DNA of 64,000 bases from contig CAVKYE010000005.1 in NCBI GenBank assembly GCA_963660615.1, positions 17,813 through 81,812 on the forward strand, given 5' to 3'. The position numbers were made by a program, and so were the translations under genes. This document shows, one piece after another, positions 24,761-33,524 of the stretch (positions are counted from its first letter, which is position 1; each line of letters starts with the position of its first letter). The stretch comes from Coprosoma sp963660615 (GTDB taxonomy: Bacteria; Bacillota_I; Bacilli_A; RF39; UBA660). The notes beneath the pieces are model-generated. The model worked only from the letters and a program-made list of their open reading frames with translations, had not been told where the DNA came from and searched no databases.

Positions 24761-25441
24761 ATGGGTCAAAAAGTTAGTCCAGTCGGACTTAGAATCGGAA
24801 TCAATAAAACTTGGGAATCATCATGGTATGCTGAAGGCAAGGATTTTGCTAAATACTTAAATAATGATTACAAGATCCGTAAATATTTAGAGAAAAAATT
24901 AACTGGCGCAGCAGTAGCAAATATTCTTATTCAAAGAAGTAATGCTAAGACCGAAATTATCATTAACACCGCTAAGCCTGGTGTTGTAATCGGTCATGGT
25001 GGGGATGAGATTGAAAAGATTAGAAAAGAATTATCTAAGTTAGTTTCTGAAGATATTCATATTTCTATTAAAGAAATCAAAAATCCTAATATGTTAGCAG
25101 CACTTGTTGCTGAAAATATTGCTCACCAAATTGAAAATCGTGTATCATTTAGAGTTGCTCAAAAGAAAGCAATTAGAAATGTTATGAAATCAGGAGCAAA
25201 AGGAGTTAAAACTTTAGTATCAGGACGTTTGAATGGCGCTGAAATCGCTAGAAGCGAGGGCTATACTGAAGGTACTATTCCACTTCATACTTTAAGAGCT
25301 GATGTTGATTATGCTCATAAAGAAGCTAATACTGTTTATGGTAAGATTGGTGTAAAAGTATGGATTTATAAAGGAGAAATTCTTCCTGAAAAGAAAAATA
25401 AGGGAGGCGTTAAGAATGGCAGTTATTCCAAAAAGAACTAA
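24761..25441 (+). CDS. rpsC: 30S ribosomal protein S3
   Basis: 30S head/neck protein at the mRNA entry channel. 226 residues: MGQKVSPVGLRIGI start, KH domain with PGVVIGHGGDEIEKIRKEL, and a C-terminal domain with SGRLNGAEIARSEGYTEGTI. Its last 26 bases overlap the start of rplP in another frame, an unusually long overlap for this operon. Confidence 0.98.
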   Translation: MGQKVSPVGLRIGINKTWESSWYAEGKDFAKYLNNDYKIRKYLEKKLTGAAVANILIQRSNAKTEIIINTAKPGVVIGHGGDEIEKIRKELSKLVSEDIHISIKEIKNPNMLAALVAENIAHQIENRVSFRVAQKKAIRNVMKSGAKGVKTLVSGRLNGAEIARSEGYTEGTIPLHTLRADVDYAHKEANTVYGKIGVKVWIYKGEILPEKKNKGGVKNGSYSKKN

Positions 25442-25847
25442 ATATCGCCGTCCACATCGTCTAAGATATGACGGTGTAACTAGAGGAAATAAAGAGGTCC
25501 ATTTTGGGGACTATGGTTTAATGGCTATGGAAGGTGCTTGGATTACTCAAAGGCAGATCGAAGCAGCCAGAGTTGCTATGACTCGTTATATGAAACGTGG
25601 AGGTAAAGTTTGGATAAACATTTTCCCTCATTTATCATTAACTAAAAAGCCACTTGAAACCAGACAAGGTAAAGGTAAAGGTGCTCCAGAAGAGTGGGTA
25701 GCAGTAGTTAAAAAAGGTAAAGTTATGTTTGAAATAGCTGGTGTAAGTGAAGAAGTAGCTCGTGAAGCTTTACGTCTAGCAATGCATAAGCTTCCTATTA
25801 AATGTAAGTTCGTTAAGAAAGAAAGTGGTGAAGGAAATGAAAATTAA
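25416..25847 (+). CDS. rplP: 50S ribosomal protein L16
   Basis: Organises the A-site region of the 50S subunit. 143 residues, recognised from PKRTKYRRPHRLRYDG, GAWITQRQIEAARVAMTR and the C-terminal LPIKCKFVKKE. Its SD (GGGAGG) and start lie inside rpsC; the MAVIPKRTKYR start matches the family, so the overlap is real. Confidence 0.98.
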   Translation: MAVIPKRTKYRRPHRLRYDGVTRGNKEVHFGDYGLMAMEGAWITQRQIEAARVAMTRYMKRGGKVWINIFPHLSLTKKPLETRQGKGKGAPEEWVAVVKKGKVMFEIAGVSEEVAREALRLAMHKLPIKCKFVKKESGEGNEN

Positions 25848-26031
25848 TGAAATCAGAGAATTAAGCGTTGAAGAAATTAATGCAAAGATTGCTGAATGCA
25901 AAGAAGAATTATTTAATTTACGTTTCGCATCAGCTGCTGGAACTCTTGAAAAGCCATCAAGGATTAGAGAACTTAGAAAGGATATCGCGAAGATGAAAAC
26001 TATCTTACGTGAACGCGAATTACAAAAATAG
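25837..26031 (+). CDS. rpmC: 50S ribosomal protein L29
   Basis: Small helical protein near the tunnel exit, 64 residues. The MKINEIRELSVEEINAKI start is chosen: GAAGGA lies just upstream, while an in-frame GTG four codons earlier has no SD at a proper distance. ELFNLRFASAAGTLE is the family signature. Overlaps rplP by 11 bases. Confidence 0.95.
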   Translation: MKINEIRELSVEEINAKIAECKEELFNLRFASAAGTLEKPSRIRELRKDIAKMKTILRERELQK

Positions 26032-26040
26032 GAGGGTATT

Positions 26041-26295
26041 ATGGAAAAGAAACGTGAACTAATTGGAAAAGTTGTTAGTGCTGCTAACGACAAAACTATT
26101 ACTGTTTTGGTAGAAACTTATACTAAAGACAAACTTTACAAAAAAAGAGTAAAATACTCTAAAAAATATGCTGCTCATGATGAAAAAAATGAAGCGAAAC
26201 CAGGCGACACTGTCAGAATTGCCGAAACAAGACCACTTTCAAAGACTAAGCATTATCGTTTAGTTGAAGTAGTAGAAAAAGCAGTTGTACTATAA
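26041..26295 (+). CDS. rpsQ: 30S ribosomal protein S17
   Basis: Primary 16S rRNA-binding protein of OB fold. 84 residues with RELIGKVVSAANDKTITV, YTKDKLYKKRVKYSKKY and the GDTVRIAETRPLSKTKHYR signature. SD AGGAGG. Confidence 0.98.
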   Translation: MEKKRELIGKVVSAANDKTITVLVETYTKDKLYKKRVKYSKKYAAHDEKNEAKPGDTVRIAETRPLSKTKHYRLVEVVEKAVVL

Positions 26296-26318
26296 CTGCG
26301 GGTAAGGAGGATTAATAT

Positions 26319-26687
26319 ATGATTCAAGCAGAAACCCGTTTAAAAGTAGCTGACAACTCTGGTGCTCGTGAACTATTAGTAATTGGAGTATTAGGTGGCA
26401 GCAAAGTCAAAACCGGGAATATAGGAGATATTGTTGTCGGAACTGTTAAAAAGGCAACACCAAACGGTACTGTTGGCAAAGGAAAAGTTGTTAAAGCAGT
26501 TATCGTTAGAACTAAACAGGGTCTAAGAAGAGAAGATGGTTCTTATATTAAATTTGATGATAATGCTTGTATTATTATCAAGGATGATAAGACACCAGTT
26601 GGTACTCGTGTATTTGGACCTATTGCACGTGAATTACGTGACAAAGATTTTATGAAAATAGTATCACTTGCGAAAGAAGTACTATAA
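26319..26687 (+). CDS. rplN: 50S ribosomal protein L14
   Basis: Intersubunit-bridge protein and docking site of the silencing factor RsfS. 122 residues, exactly the usual length: MIQAETRLKVADNSGARE, KAVIVRTKQGLRREDGS and VFGPIARELRDKDFMKIVSL. Confidence 0.98.
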   Translation: MIQAETRLKVADNSGARELLVIGVLGGSKVKTGNIGDIVVGTVKKATPNGTVGKGKVVKAVIVRTKQGLRREDGSYIKFDDNACIIIKDDKTPVGTRVFGPIARELRDKDFMKIVSLAKEVL

Positions 26688-26704
26688 TCGTTTGGAGGAA
26701 TAAT

Positions 26705-27013
26705 ATGAAACTAAAACAAGGAGATAAAGTAGTTGTCATTGCTGGAAAAGATAAAGGCAAAGAAGGCAAAATTATTAAAACCCTTAGAGCCGATGATAAA
26801 GTCATCGTTGAAGGTGTTAATATCGCCCATAAGCATGTTAAACCAAACGGTGGACAAAATGGTGAAATTATCGAAATCGAAAGACCAATTCATGTATCTA
26901 ACGTTATGATAATCGATCCAAAGACTAAGAAAGCAACAAGAATCGGACATACAACTACAAAAGAAGGTAAAAAGATTAGAGTGTCAAGAAAATCAAATGA
27001 AAAACTTGACTAA
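26705..27013 (+). CDS. rplX: 50S ribosomal protein L24
   Basis: Assembly-initiator protein with an N-terminal KOW motif, seen as KQGDKVVVIAGKDKGKEGKI. 102 residues; GVNIAHKHVKPN and ERPIHVSNVMIIDPKTKKATRI follow. SD GGAGGA. Confidence 0.98.
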   Translation: MKLKQGDKVVVIAGKDKGKEGKIIKTLRADDKVIVEGVNIAHKHVKPNGGQNGEIIEIERPIHVSNVMIIDPKTKKATRIGHTTTKEGKKIRVSRKSNEKLD

Positions 27014-27033
27014 ACCTGAAAGGAGGGTATTAC

Positions 27034-27573
27034 ATGAACCGCCTAAAAGAAAAATATAATAAAGAAATCGTGCCTAATTTAAGAGAAAAATATAATTATA
27101 AAAGTGTAATGGAATTACCTAAGTTAGATAAAATTGTTGTAAACATGGGTGTTGGAGATGCGACTGGAAATTCTAAGTTATTAGATGCTGCGGTAGCTGA
27201 TTTGGAAATTATTACAGGTCAAAAACCAGTTGTTACTCGTGCTAAGAAGGCTATTGCTGGATTTAAGGTTAGACAAGGTCAAGCAATTGGTTGTAAGGTT
27301 ACTCTAAGAGGGGAAAATATGTATAACTTCTTAGATAAATTAATTAGTATAACATTACCACGTGTTAGAGACTTTAGAGGTATTAGTACTAAGTCATTTG
27401 ATGGTAGAGGTAACTATACTTTAGGTCTTAATGAACAATTAATTTTCTCAGAAATCGAATATGATAACGTTGTTAAAGTGCGCGGAATGGATATTGTATT
27501 TGTTACAACTGCAAAATCTAATGAAGAAGCTTTAGATTTGCTAAAAGGTTTCGGTATGCCATTTAAAAAATAA
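27034..27573 (+). CDS. rplE: 50S ribosomal protein L5
   Basis: Binds 5S rRNA and contacts the P-site tRNA. 179 residues with KIVVNMGVGDATGNSKLLD, TGQKPVVTRAKKAIAGFKVR, and RDFRGISTKSFDGRGNYTLG. SD AAAGGAGGG. Confidence 0.98.
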   Translation: MNRLKEKYNKEIVPNLREKYNYKSVMELPKLDKIVVNMGVGDATGNSKLLDAAVADLEIITGQKPVVTRAKKAIAGFKVRQGQAIGCKVTLRGENMYNFLDKLISITLPRVRDFRGISTKSFDGRGNYTLGLNEQLIFSEIEYDNVVKVRGMDIVFVTTAKSNEEALDLLKGFGMPFKK

Positions 27574-27590
27574 CAAATTAGGAGGAAATT

Positions 27591-27776
27591 ATGGCTAGAA
27601 AAAGTATGATTGTAAAAGCTAATAGGAAGCCAAAGTATAAGGTTCGTGCTTACACAAGATGTCAAATCTGTGGTAGACCACATTCTGTACTTAGAAAATA
27701 TGGTATATGCCGTATTTGCTTTCGAAATTTAGCTTATAAAGGACAAATACCAGGTGTTAGAAAATCAAGTTGGTAA
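27591..27776 (+). CDS. rpsN: 30S ribosomal protein S14, zinc-binding type
   Basis: 61 residues, the short type-Z form with a zinc ribbon made by CQIC and CRIC around RPHSVLRKYGI. Such forms need zinc; many Firmicutes keep a zinc-free long copy elsewhere, which cannot be judged here. SD AGGAGG. Confidence 0.98.
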   Translation: MARKSMIVKANRKPKYKVRAYTRCQICGRPHSVLRKYGICRICFRNLAYKGQIPGVRKSSW

Positions 27777-27803
27777 AACACTGGTTAAGAAGGGAGGATA
27801 TAT

Positions 27804-28199
27804 ATGGTAACAGATCCAATCGCCGATATGCTTACGAGAATTCGTAATGCTAATCAAATGCGATATACAGAAGCCCAAGTACCCGCTTCTAAAATTAAGA
27901 TGGATATTGCTAGAATTTTAAAAGAAGAAGGCTATATTAAAGATTATAAGATAGCTAAAGGTGATGTTCAAGATAATATTGTTTTATCTCTTAAATATGG
28001 AGATAAGAAACAACGTGTAATTACTGGTCTTAAAAGAATTTCAAAACCAGGATTGCGTGTTTATGCGAAAGCTGATGAAATTCCACAAGTGCTTAATGGT
28101 TTAGGTATTGCTATTGTGTCTACATCTCAAGGTGTTATGACTGGTAAGGATGCTAAGGCTAAGTCACTTGGTGGTGAAGTGTTAGCTTATGTTTGGTAG
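27804..28199 (+). CDS. rpsH: 30S ribosomal protein S8
   Basis: Primary binder of 16S helix 21; in E. coli it represses the spc operon. 131 residues: DPIADMLTRIRNANQMR at the start and ISTSQGVMT-like VSTSQGVMTGKDAKAKSLGG near the end. SD AAGGGAGG. Confidence 0.98.
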   Translation: MVTDPIADMLTRIRNANQMRYTEAQVPASKIKMDIARILKEEGYIKDYKIAKGDVQDNIVLSLKYGDKKQRVITGLKRISKPGLRVYAKADEIPQVLNGLGIAIVSTSQGVMTGKDAKAKSLGGEVLAYVW

Positions 28200-28216
28200 A
28201 AAGTGAGGATATGAAG

Positions 28217-28747
28217 ATGAGTCGAATTGGAAATAGAGTATTAGAATTACCTGATAATGTTACAGTTACTATTTCAGGAAATATCGTTACTGTTAAAGGC
28301 CCTAAGGGTGAACTTTCTACTGAAATTAATAAAAATATTACTGTTAAGGTAGAAGGAAATGAACTAAAGGTCGAAAGAAAAAGCGATGCATTTAAAAATT
28401 TCCATGGAACAGCTAATGCCAATATCAAGAATATGATTATTGGTGTCACTGATGGATTTGAAAAACAGCTAGAGTCTGTTGGTGTCGGATATCGTTTTGC
28501 CGTTAAGGGTAATGAAGTAGTTGTTACTGCTGGTTATTCTCATCCAGTTAATGTTAAGATTCCTGAAGGTATTACTGTGGAATCTCCAAGTAATACTGAA
28601 CTTACTATTAAGGGTTCTGATAAACAACTTGTTGGTGAGTTTGCGGCAAACATCAGAAAGATAAGGGAACCTGAACCTTATAAGGGTAAAGGTATTCGTT
28701 ATAAGGATGAACATATTATCCGTAAAGTTGGTAAGAAAGCTGCTTAA
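28217..28747 (+). CDS. rplF: 50S ribosomal protein L6
   Basis: Located near the factor-binding centre of the 50S subunit. The MSRIGNRVLELP start at 28217 is supported by GAGGA seven bases upstream; earlier in-frame codons lie inside or before that SD. 176 residues, with GVGYRFAVKGNEVVV-type VTAGYSHPV and the C-terminal RKIREPEPYKGKGIRY signature. Confidence 0.96.
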   Translation: MSRIGNRVLELPDNVTVTISGNIVTVKGPKGELSTEINKNITVKVEGNELKVERKSDAFKNFHGTANANIKNMIIGVTDGFEKQLESVGVGYRFAVKGNEVVVTAGYSHPVNVKIPEGITVESPSNTELTIKGSDKQLVGEFAANIRKIREPEPYKGKGIRYKDEHIIRKVGKKAA

Positions 28748-28770
28748 AATTAAATAAAGGAGAAGATATT

Positions 28771-29133
28771 ATGATAAAAAAAGAAAATCGTAATAAAGTG
28801 CGCCAGGCTAGACACACTAGAGTTAGAAATAAAGTTTCTGGTACTAAGGAAACTCCAAGACTAAATGTGTTTAGATCTAATAGTAACATCTTCGCCCAAA
28901 TCATTGATGATAGTGAAGGTAAAACTTTAGTTAGTGCTTCTTCAATTGATAAAGAGTTGAAACTAGAGAATGGTGGAAACGTGGAAGCAGCTAGTAAAGT
29001 TGGCGAATTGATTGCTAAAAGAGCGAAAGAACAAAAAATTACCAAAGTCGTATTCGACAGAGGTGGATATCTATATCACGGACGTGTAAAGGCTTTGGCT
29101 GAAGCTGCTCGTGAGAATGGATTAGAATTCTAA
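28771..29133 (+). CDS. rplR: 50S ribosomal protein L18
   Basis: 5S rRNA-binding protein of the central protuberance, 120 residues. Seen: RVRNKVSGTKETPRLNVFRS, IFAQIIDDSEGKTLVSAS and the C-terminal VVFDRGGYLYHGRVKALAEA signature. SD GGAGAAG. Confidence 0.98.
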   Translation: MIKKENRNKVRQARHTRVRNKVSGTKETPRLNVFRSNSNIFAQIIDDSEGKTLVSASSIDKELKLENGGNVEAASKVGELIAKRAKEQKITKVVFDRGGYLYHGRVKALAEAARENGLEF

Positions 29134-29145
29134 GGAGGGAAACAA

Positions 29146-29652
29146 GTGGAAACTAGAAGAAGAGAACCTCGTCCAAAATTGTATGACGAAGAAGTTATTA
29201 ATATTGGAAGAGTTACAAAAGTAACCAAAGGTGGTCGTCAATTACGTTTCGCTGCTACTGTTGTTGTTGGGGACAGAAAAGGTAAAGTCGGAATTGGTTC
29301 CGGTAAAGCTCAAGAAGTTCCTGATGCTATTAAGAAAGCAGTTGCTGCTGCTACTAAGAATATAACTAAAGTAGCGCTTGTTGATGAGCACACAATCCCA
29401 CATGAAGCTATTGGTGTAAGAGGAGCTAGTAAAGTTATGCTTAAGCCTGCTTCTAAAGGTACCGGAGTTAAAGCCGGAGGTCCAGTTAGAGCTGTATTGG
29501 AGCTTGCTGGGGTTAAAGATATTTTATCAAAATCACTTGGATCAAATACGAAAGTTAATATGGCATATGCAACGTTAAATGCACTTAAGATGCAAAGAAC
29601 TGCTGAGGAAGTTGCTAAGTTACGTGGTAAAAAAGTGGAGGAGATTTTATAA
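29146..29652 (+). CDS. rpsE: 30S ribosomal protein S5
   Basis: 30S body protein involved in decoding accuracy and mRNA unwinding. 168 residues, GTG start after AAGGAGGG. Motifs: VTKVTKGGRQLRFAATVVVG, GKAQEVPDAIKKAV and GTGVKAGGPVRAVLELAGV. The stop overlaps rplO (TAATG). Confidence 0.98.
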   Translation: METRRREPRPKLYDEEVINIGRVTKVTKGGRQLRFAATVVVGDRKGKVGIGSGKAQEVPDAIKKAVAAATKNITKVALVDEHTIPHEAIGVRGASKVMLKPASKGTGVKAGGPVRAVLELAGVKDILSKSLGSNTKVNMAYATLNALKMQRTAEEVAKLRGKKVEEIL

Positions 29653-30095
29653 TGAAGTTACATACAGTAAAACCTAATCCATATGCTACTAAAAATAGAA
29701 AGAGAGTTGGACGTGGACCTGGAAGTGGTACTGGTAAGACTGCTGGACGTGGTGAAAACGGACAAAATTCTAGAAGTGGCGGAGGAGTTAGAATTGGATT
29801 TGAAGGTGGTCAAACTCCTTTATTCAGAAGACTTCCAAAAAGAGGCTTCACTAATGCTAAATTTAAAAAGGTATATGCTACAATTAATTTAAGTGATTTG
29901 AATAGATTTGAGGATGGAGCTGAAGTTTCTCCTGAAATCTTAAAAGATATGGGATTAATAAAGAACATGAAAGATGGTTTAAAAATCTTAGGTAATGGTA
30001 AGTTAGAGAAGAAGTTAACTGTTAAGGCTAATAAATTTTCTTTAACTGCTAAAGAAGCTATAGAAAAAACAGGTGGAAAAGCTGAGGTGATCTAA
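29652..30095 (+). CDS. rplO: 50S ribosomal protein L15
   Basis: Late-assembly 50S protein. 147 residues with RVGRGPGSGTGKTAGRGENG, FEGGQTPLFRRLPKRGF, and a C-terminal LTVKANKFSLTAKEAIEKTG. Begins inside the rpsE stop codon and abuts secY. Confidence 0.98.
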   Translation: MKLHTVKPNPYATKNRKRVGRGPGSGTGKTAGRGENGQNSRSGGGVRIGFEGGQTPLFRRLPKRGFTNAKFKKVYATINLSDLNRFEDGAEVSPEILKDMGLIKNMKDGLKILGNGKLEKKLTVKANKFSLTAKEAIEKTGGKAEVI

Positions 30096-31361
30096 TTGTT
30101 TAATAAATTTAAACAAATTTTTAGCCCAGCTAATAAAGATTTACGAAAAAAAATATGGTTTACTTTATTTTGCTTATTTATATTTAAGTTAGGTACGGCT
30201 GTTGTTGTGCCTGGTGTGGATAATGAAAACTTGAATGTTGGTTTTCTTAAATTGCTTGATATGATGGGCGGAGGTGCAATGCAGAACTTTTCTATATTTG
30301 CACTTGGTGTAATGCCATATATTACGGCATCTATTGTGATGCAATTATTGCAAATGGATATTATACCGTATTTTACTGAACTTGCTAAGCAAGGTCAAAC
30401 TGGTAGAAATAAGATTAATCAAATTACGAGGATTTTAGGTATTATTCTTGCTTTTATTCAGGGATATATGTTCTCGTTTGCGTTTATGCCAAATGGTGAT
30501 GTTATGGATTATATGATGGTATCACTTGTGCTTACTGCGGGAACGGCCTTTCTTCTTTGGATGGGTGATCAGATTACTACTAAGGGAATTGGAAATGGAA
30601 TATCTATGATTATTATGGCTGGTATTTTGGCTAGTACTCCACATATGTTTACGGAAGCATGGGGTGCTTTAGTTGATACTGCTAGTACACAAACTATTTT
30701 CTTAGGTGTTTTATCTTTCTGTGTGTTTGTTCTTGTATATGTTGCTGTTATTTTAGGTGTATTATATGTACAACTTGCAGAAAGAAGAATTCCAGTTCAA
30801 TATGCTAATAAGACTAATAGTACTAGAGGTGCTAGCCAGACTTATATGCCGTTTAAATTAAATTCGGCTGGTGTTATTCCGGTAATCTTTGCTTCAGCTT
30901 TGATTTCGGTTCCAGCTTTGATTGCTCAGTTTGCTAAGAATGATGGATGGATGGCTTTTGTTAATAAATGGCTAAGTTTATCTTCTGTTACTGGATTTAT
31001 TCTATTTATTGTATTTATTGTTTTGTTCTCATATTTCTATACGTTTATTACAATTAAACCTAAAGAATTATCTGAGAATTTAAATAAGAATGGTGGATAT
31101 ATCCCTGGGGTTAGACCTGGAGAGGAAACTGAGAAATATGTTAGTAAGGTTTTAATTAGAATTACGGTAGTCGGCTCTATATTTTTAGCCGGTATTGCTG
31201 GTCTTCCATATATCTTTGGTTGGTTTTCTACACTTCCAACTGAGGTGTCTATTGGAGGAACTGGTTTAATCATCGTTGTTGGTGTTGTTCTTGAGGCTTA
31301 TAAACAACTTGAGAGTAACTTGATTAGTCGTACTTATAAGCAAAGAAGGAGAACTAGATAG
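30096..31361 (+). CDS. secY: Protein translocase subunit SecY
   Basis: Channel subunit of the SecYEG translocon, with about ten membrane helices in 421 residues. Seen: the TM1-TM2 region with FKLGTAVVVPGVD, GVMPYITASIVMQLL, GQTGRNKINQITR, the ERRIPVQYANKT loop, and the C-terminal YKQLESNLISRTYKQR. TTG start at 30096, directly after the rplO stop; GAGGTG lies eight bases upstream. The stop overlaps adk by one base. Confidence 0.97.
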   Translation: MFNKFKQIFSPANKDLRKKIWFTLFCLFIFKLGTAVVVPGVDNENLNVGFLKLLDMMGGGAMQNFSIFALGVMPYITASIVMQLLQMDIIPYFTELAKQGQTGRNKINQITRILGIILAFIQGYMFSFAFMPNGDVMDYMMVSLVLTAGTAFLLWMGDQITTKGIGNGISMIIMAGILASTPHMFTEAWGALVDTASTQTIFLGVLSFCVFVLVYVAVILGVLYVQLAERRIPVQYANKTNSTRGASQTYMPFKLNSAGVIPVIFASALISVPALIAQFAKNDGWMAFVNKWLSLSSVTGFILFIVFIVLFSYFYTFITIKPKELSENLNKNGGYIPGVRPGEETEKYVSKVLIRITVVGSIFLAGIAGLPYIFGWFSTLPTEVSIGGTGLIIVVGVVLEAYKQLESNLISRTYKQRRRTR

Positions 31362-32005
31362 TGAATATTACCTTTTTAGCTCCTCCTGCTGCTGGTAAGG
31401 GGACTCAGTCGGCTAAGCTTAGTGAGAAGTATGGGATACCTCATATTTCTACTGGTGATTTGCTTAGAGAATCTGATGATGAAGATGTTAAAGAAAAATT
31501 AAAAAGTGGGCTTTTTGTAAGTGATGAGCTTGTTACTAAACTTTTGGAGGAAAGACTTAGAAAAGATGATTGCAAGAATGGTTTTATCTTGGATGGTTAT
31601 CCTAGAAATGTTAGTCAGGCTTCTGCTTATGAATTGTTGTTACGTAAACTTGGGAAAAAAGGTATTGTTATTGTTTTAGATTTGGATGAGGCTACAGCAT
31701 GTAGTAGAATTGTTGGTAGGCTTGTTTGTAAGAATTGTGGTGGAGTTTTTAATGACGAGATTGCTGAAGATATGCCTTTAGAATCTGGTGTTTGTGATTT
31801 TTGTCATCATTCTCTTACTAGACGTTCTGATGATACTAAGGAAATTTTTTCTAATAGATTTCATATTTATGAGAAAGAGACAAAGCCTTTGATTACGTAT
31901 TTTGAAGATAAGGGTATGGTTTACCACGTTGATAGTAGTAAACATACTAATGAAGTTTTTGAAGAAATTTTAAATATTATAGGAGGACTTTATGATAAGC
32001 ATTAA
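31361..32005 (+). CDS. adk: Adenylate kinase with atypical P-loop
   Basis: Interconverts AMP+ATP and 2 ADP. 214 residues, GTG start overlapping the secY stop. The P-loop reads LAPPAAGKGTQ instead of GPPGAGKGTQ, so the first and third conserved Gly (residues 7 and 10) are Ala, while GKGT is intact. STGDLLR, DGYPRN and a zinc-type LID with CKNC and CDFC follow as usual. The catalytic Lys and LID are intact, so it is probably active. Confidence 0.95.
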   Translation: MNITFLAPPAAGKGTQSAKLSEKYGIPHISTGDLLRESDDEDVKEKLKSGLFVSDELVTKLLEERLRKDDCKNGFILDGYPRNVSQASAYELLLRKLGKKGIVIVLDLDEATACSRIVGRLVCKNCGGVFNDEIAEDMPLESGVCDFCHHSLTRRSDDTKEIFSNRFHIYEKETKPLITYFEDKGMVYHVDSSKHTNEVFEEILNIIGGLYDKH

Positions 32006-32738
32006 GACTCCAAGAGAGGTAGAGTTGCTTAGAGTTGCGGGTGAGATTACGGGTAGTACTCATAATTATTTGAAGCCGTTTATTAAGCCTGGAATTACAA
32101 CTAAGGAACTTGATAAGTTAGCTTATGATTATATCATAAGCAGAGGTGCAACTCCATCTTTTAAAGGTTATGATGGTTTTCCAGGAACTATTTGTGCTTC
32201 TGTTAATGAAGAAGTTGTTCATGGAATTCCTAGTAATCGTAAATTGAAAGAGGGGGATATAATCTCTGTTGATATAGGTGCATGTTATAAAGGTTATCAC
32301 GGTGATTCTGCATGGACCTATCCAGTTGGAAAGATTTCCAAGGAAAAGGAATATTTACTTACACATACTGAGAAATCACTTTTTGAAGGATTATCTGTTA
32401 TTAAGGATGGTATTCATGTTGGTGATATTGGATATGCGGTTAGTAAGTATGCTGAAAGTCATAAATTAGGTGTTGTTAGGGAACTTGTTGGACATGGTGT
32501 TGGTACGGATGTCCATGAGGAACCTGATGTTCCAAATTATGGTGATAAGGGCAAGGGCCCTATGCTTCGTGAAGGTATGGTTATTGCTGTTGAACCTATG
32601 CTTAATTTAGGGACTAGAAATATATTCATTTTGGATGATGATTGGACTATTGTTACGGCTGATGATAGACCGTCAGCGCATTTTGAACATACGGTTCTCA
32701 TTACTAAAGATGGATATGAAATATTAACCAGGAGGTGA
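31992..32738 (+). CDS. map: Methionine aminopeptidase, type I
   Basis: Removes the initiator Met from nascent chains. 248 residues with the metal ligands Asp, Asp, His, Glu and Glu in DIGACYKGYHGDSAWT, HGVGTDVHEEPDVPN, AVEPML and FEHTVLIT. ATG 31992 with AGGAGG; overlaps adk by 14 bases. Confidence 0.97.
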   Translation: MISIKTPREVELLRVAGEITGSTHNYLKPFIKPGITTKELDKLAYDYIISRGATPSFKGYDGFPGTICASVNEEVVHGIPSNRKLKEGDIISVDIGACYKGYHGDSAWTYPVGKISKEKEYLLTHTEKSLFEGLSVIKDGIHVGDIGYAVSKYAESHKLGVVRELVGHGVGTDVHEEPDVPNYGDKGKGPMLREGMVIAVEPMLNLGTRNIFILDDDWTIVTADDRPSAHFEHTVLITKDGYEILTRR

Positions 32739-32742
32739 TAAG

Positions 32743-33000
32743 ATGGCTAGAAAACAAAATGGTAAGTTTAAGAATACTGAAAAGAAAGCCAAAGAAGATG
32801 TTATCGAAGTTGAAGGATTAGTAACCGAGGTTATTCCAGGTGGGGATTTTATTATCAATCTCGAAAACAACCATGTTATCAAAGCTCGCGTTTCTGGTAA
32901 AATGCGTTTAAATCATATTCGTATTTTAAAAGGTGACAAAGTAACAGTGGAATTATCACCTTACGATTTAACACGCGGGCGCATAACCTATAGAAAATAA
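32743..33000 (+). CDS. infA: Translation initiation factor IF-1 with basic N-terminal extension
   Basis: OB-fold factor that blocks the A site during initiation. From KEDVIEVEGLVTEVIPGGDF to SPYDLTRGRITYRK it is standard IF-1. The protein has 85 residues because about 13-16 basic residues (MARKQNGKFKNTEKKA) precede the usual MAKEDVIE start. AGGAGGTG before ATG 32743 and no alternative SD-supported start support the extension. Confidence 0.95.
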   Translation: MARKQNGKFKNTEKKAKEDVIEVEGLVTEVIPGGDFIINLENNHVIKARVSGKMRLNHIRILKGDKVTVELSPYDLTRGRITYRK

Positions 33001-33014
33001 TAGGAGGTATATTT

Positions 33015-33128
33015 ATGAAGGTAAGACCATCAGTTAAAAAAATGTGCGACAAGTGCAAAATCATTAGAAGAAAAGGGAAAGTATTAGTTATTTGTGAAAA
33101 CCCTAAACATAAACAAAGACAAGGTTAA
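33015..33128 (+). CDS. rpmJ: 50S ribosomal protein L36
   Basis: 37 residues, MKVRPSVKKMCDKCKIIRRK onward, with a zinc site C..C...C....H. SD AGGAGG, then 12 bases to rpsM. Easily missed because it is short. Confidence 0.96.
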   Translation: MKVRPSVKKMCDKCKIIRRKGKVLVICENPKHKQRQG

Positions 33129-33140
33129 GGAGGCGAAGAT

Positions 33141-33506
33141 ATGGCACGTATAAAAGGTGTAGATGTACCAAATAATAAAAGATCTGAAATCGCTTTAACA
33201 TATATTTATGGAATTGGTAGAAGTTTGTCTAATAAAATTCTAGAGTGTGCTAAGGTTGATAAAAATAAGAAGGCTGGAGATTTATCTAATGATGAATTAG
33301 CTAGAATTCGTGACGAAGTAAATAAATATGCTGTTGAAGGTGATTTACGTCGTGAAGTTAATATGAATATAAAAACAAAAATGGAAATTAATTCTTATCA
33401 AGGTACAAGACATAAAAGAGGATTACCTGTTAGAGGACAAAGTACTAGAAGAAATGCTCGTACTCGTAAGGGTAAACCTGTTACTATCGCAAATAAGAAA
33501 AAATAA
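33141..33506 (+). CDS. rpsM: 30S ribosomal protein S13
   Basis: 30S head protein contacting the P-site tRNA and L5. 121 residues: ARIKGVDVPNNKRSEIALTY, IYGIGRSLSNKIL, and the C-terminal RGLPVRGQSTRRNARTRKG signature. Confidence 0.98.
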   Translation: MARIKGVDVPNNKRSEIALTYIYGIGRSLSNKILECAKVDKNKKAGDLSNDELARIRDEVNKYAVEGDLRREVNMNIKTKMEINSYQGTRHKRGLPVRGQSTRRNARTRKGKPVTIANKKK

Positions 33507-33524
33507 TAAAGGAGGTTATGCCAA

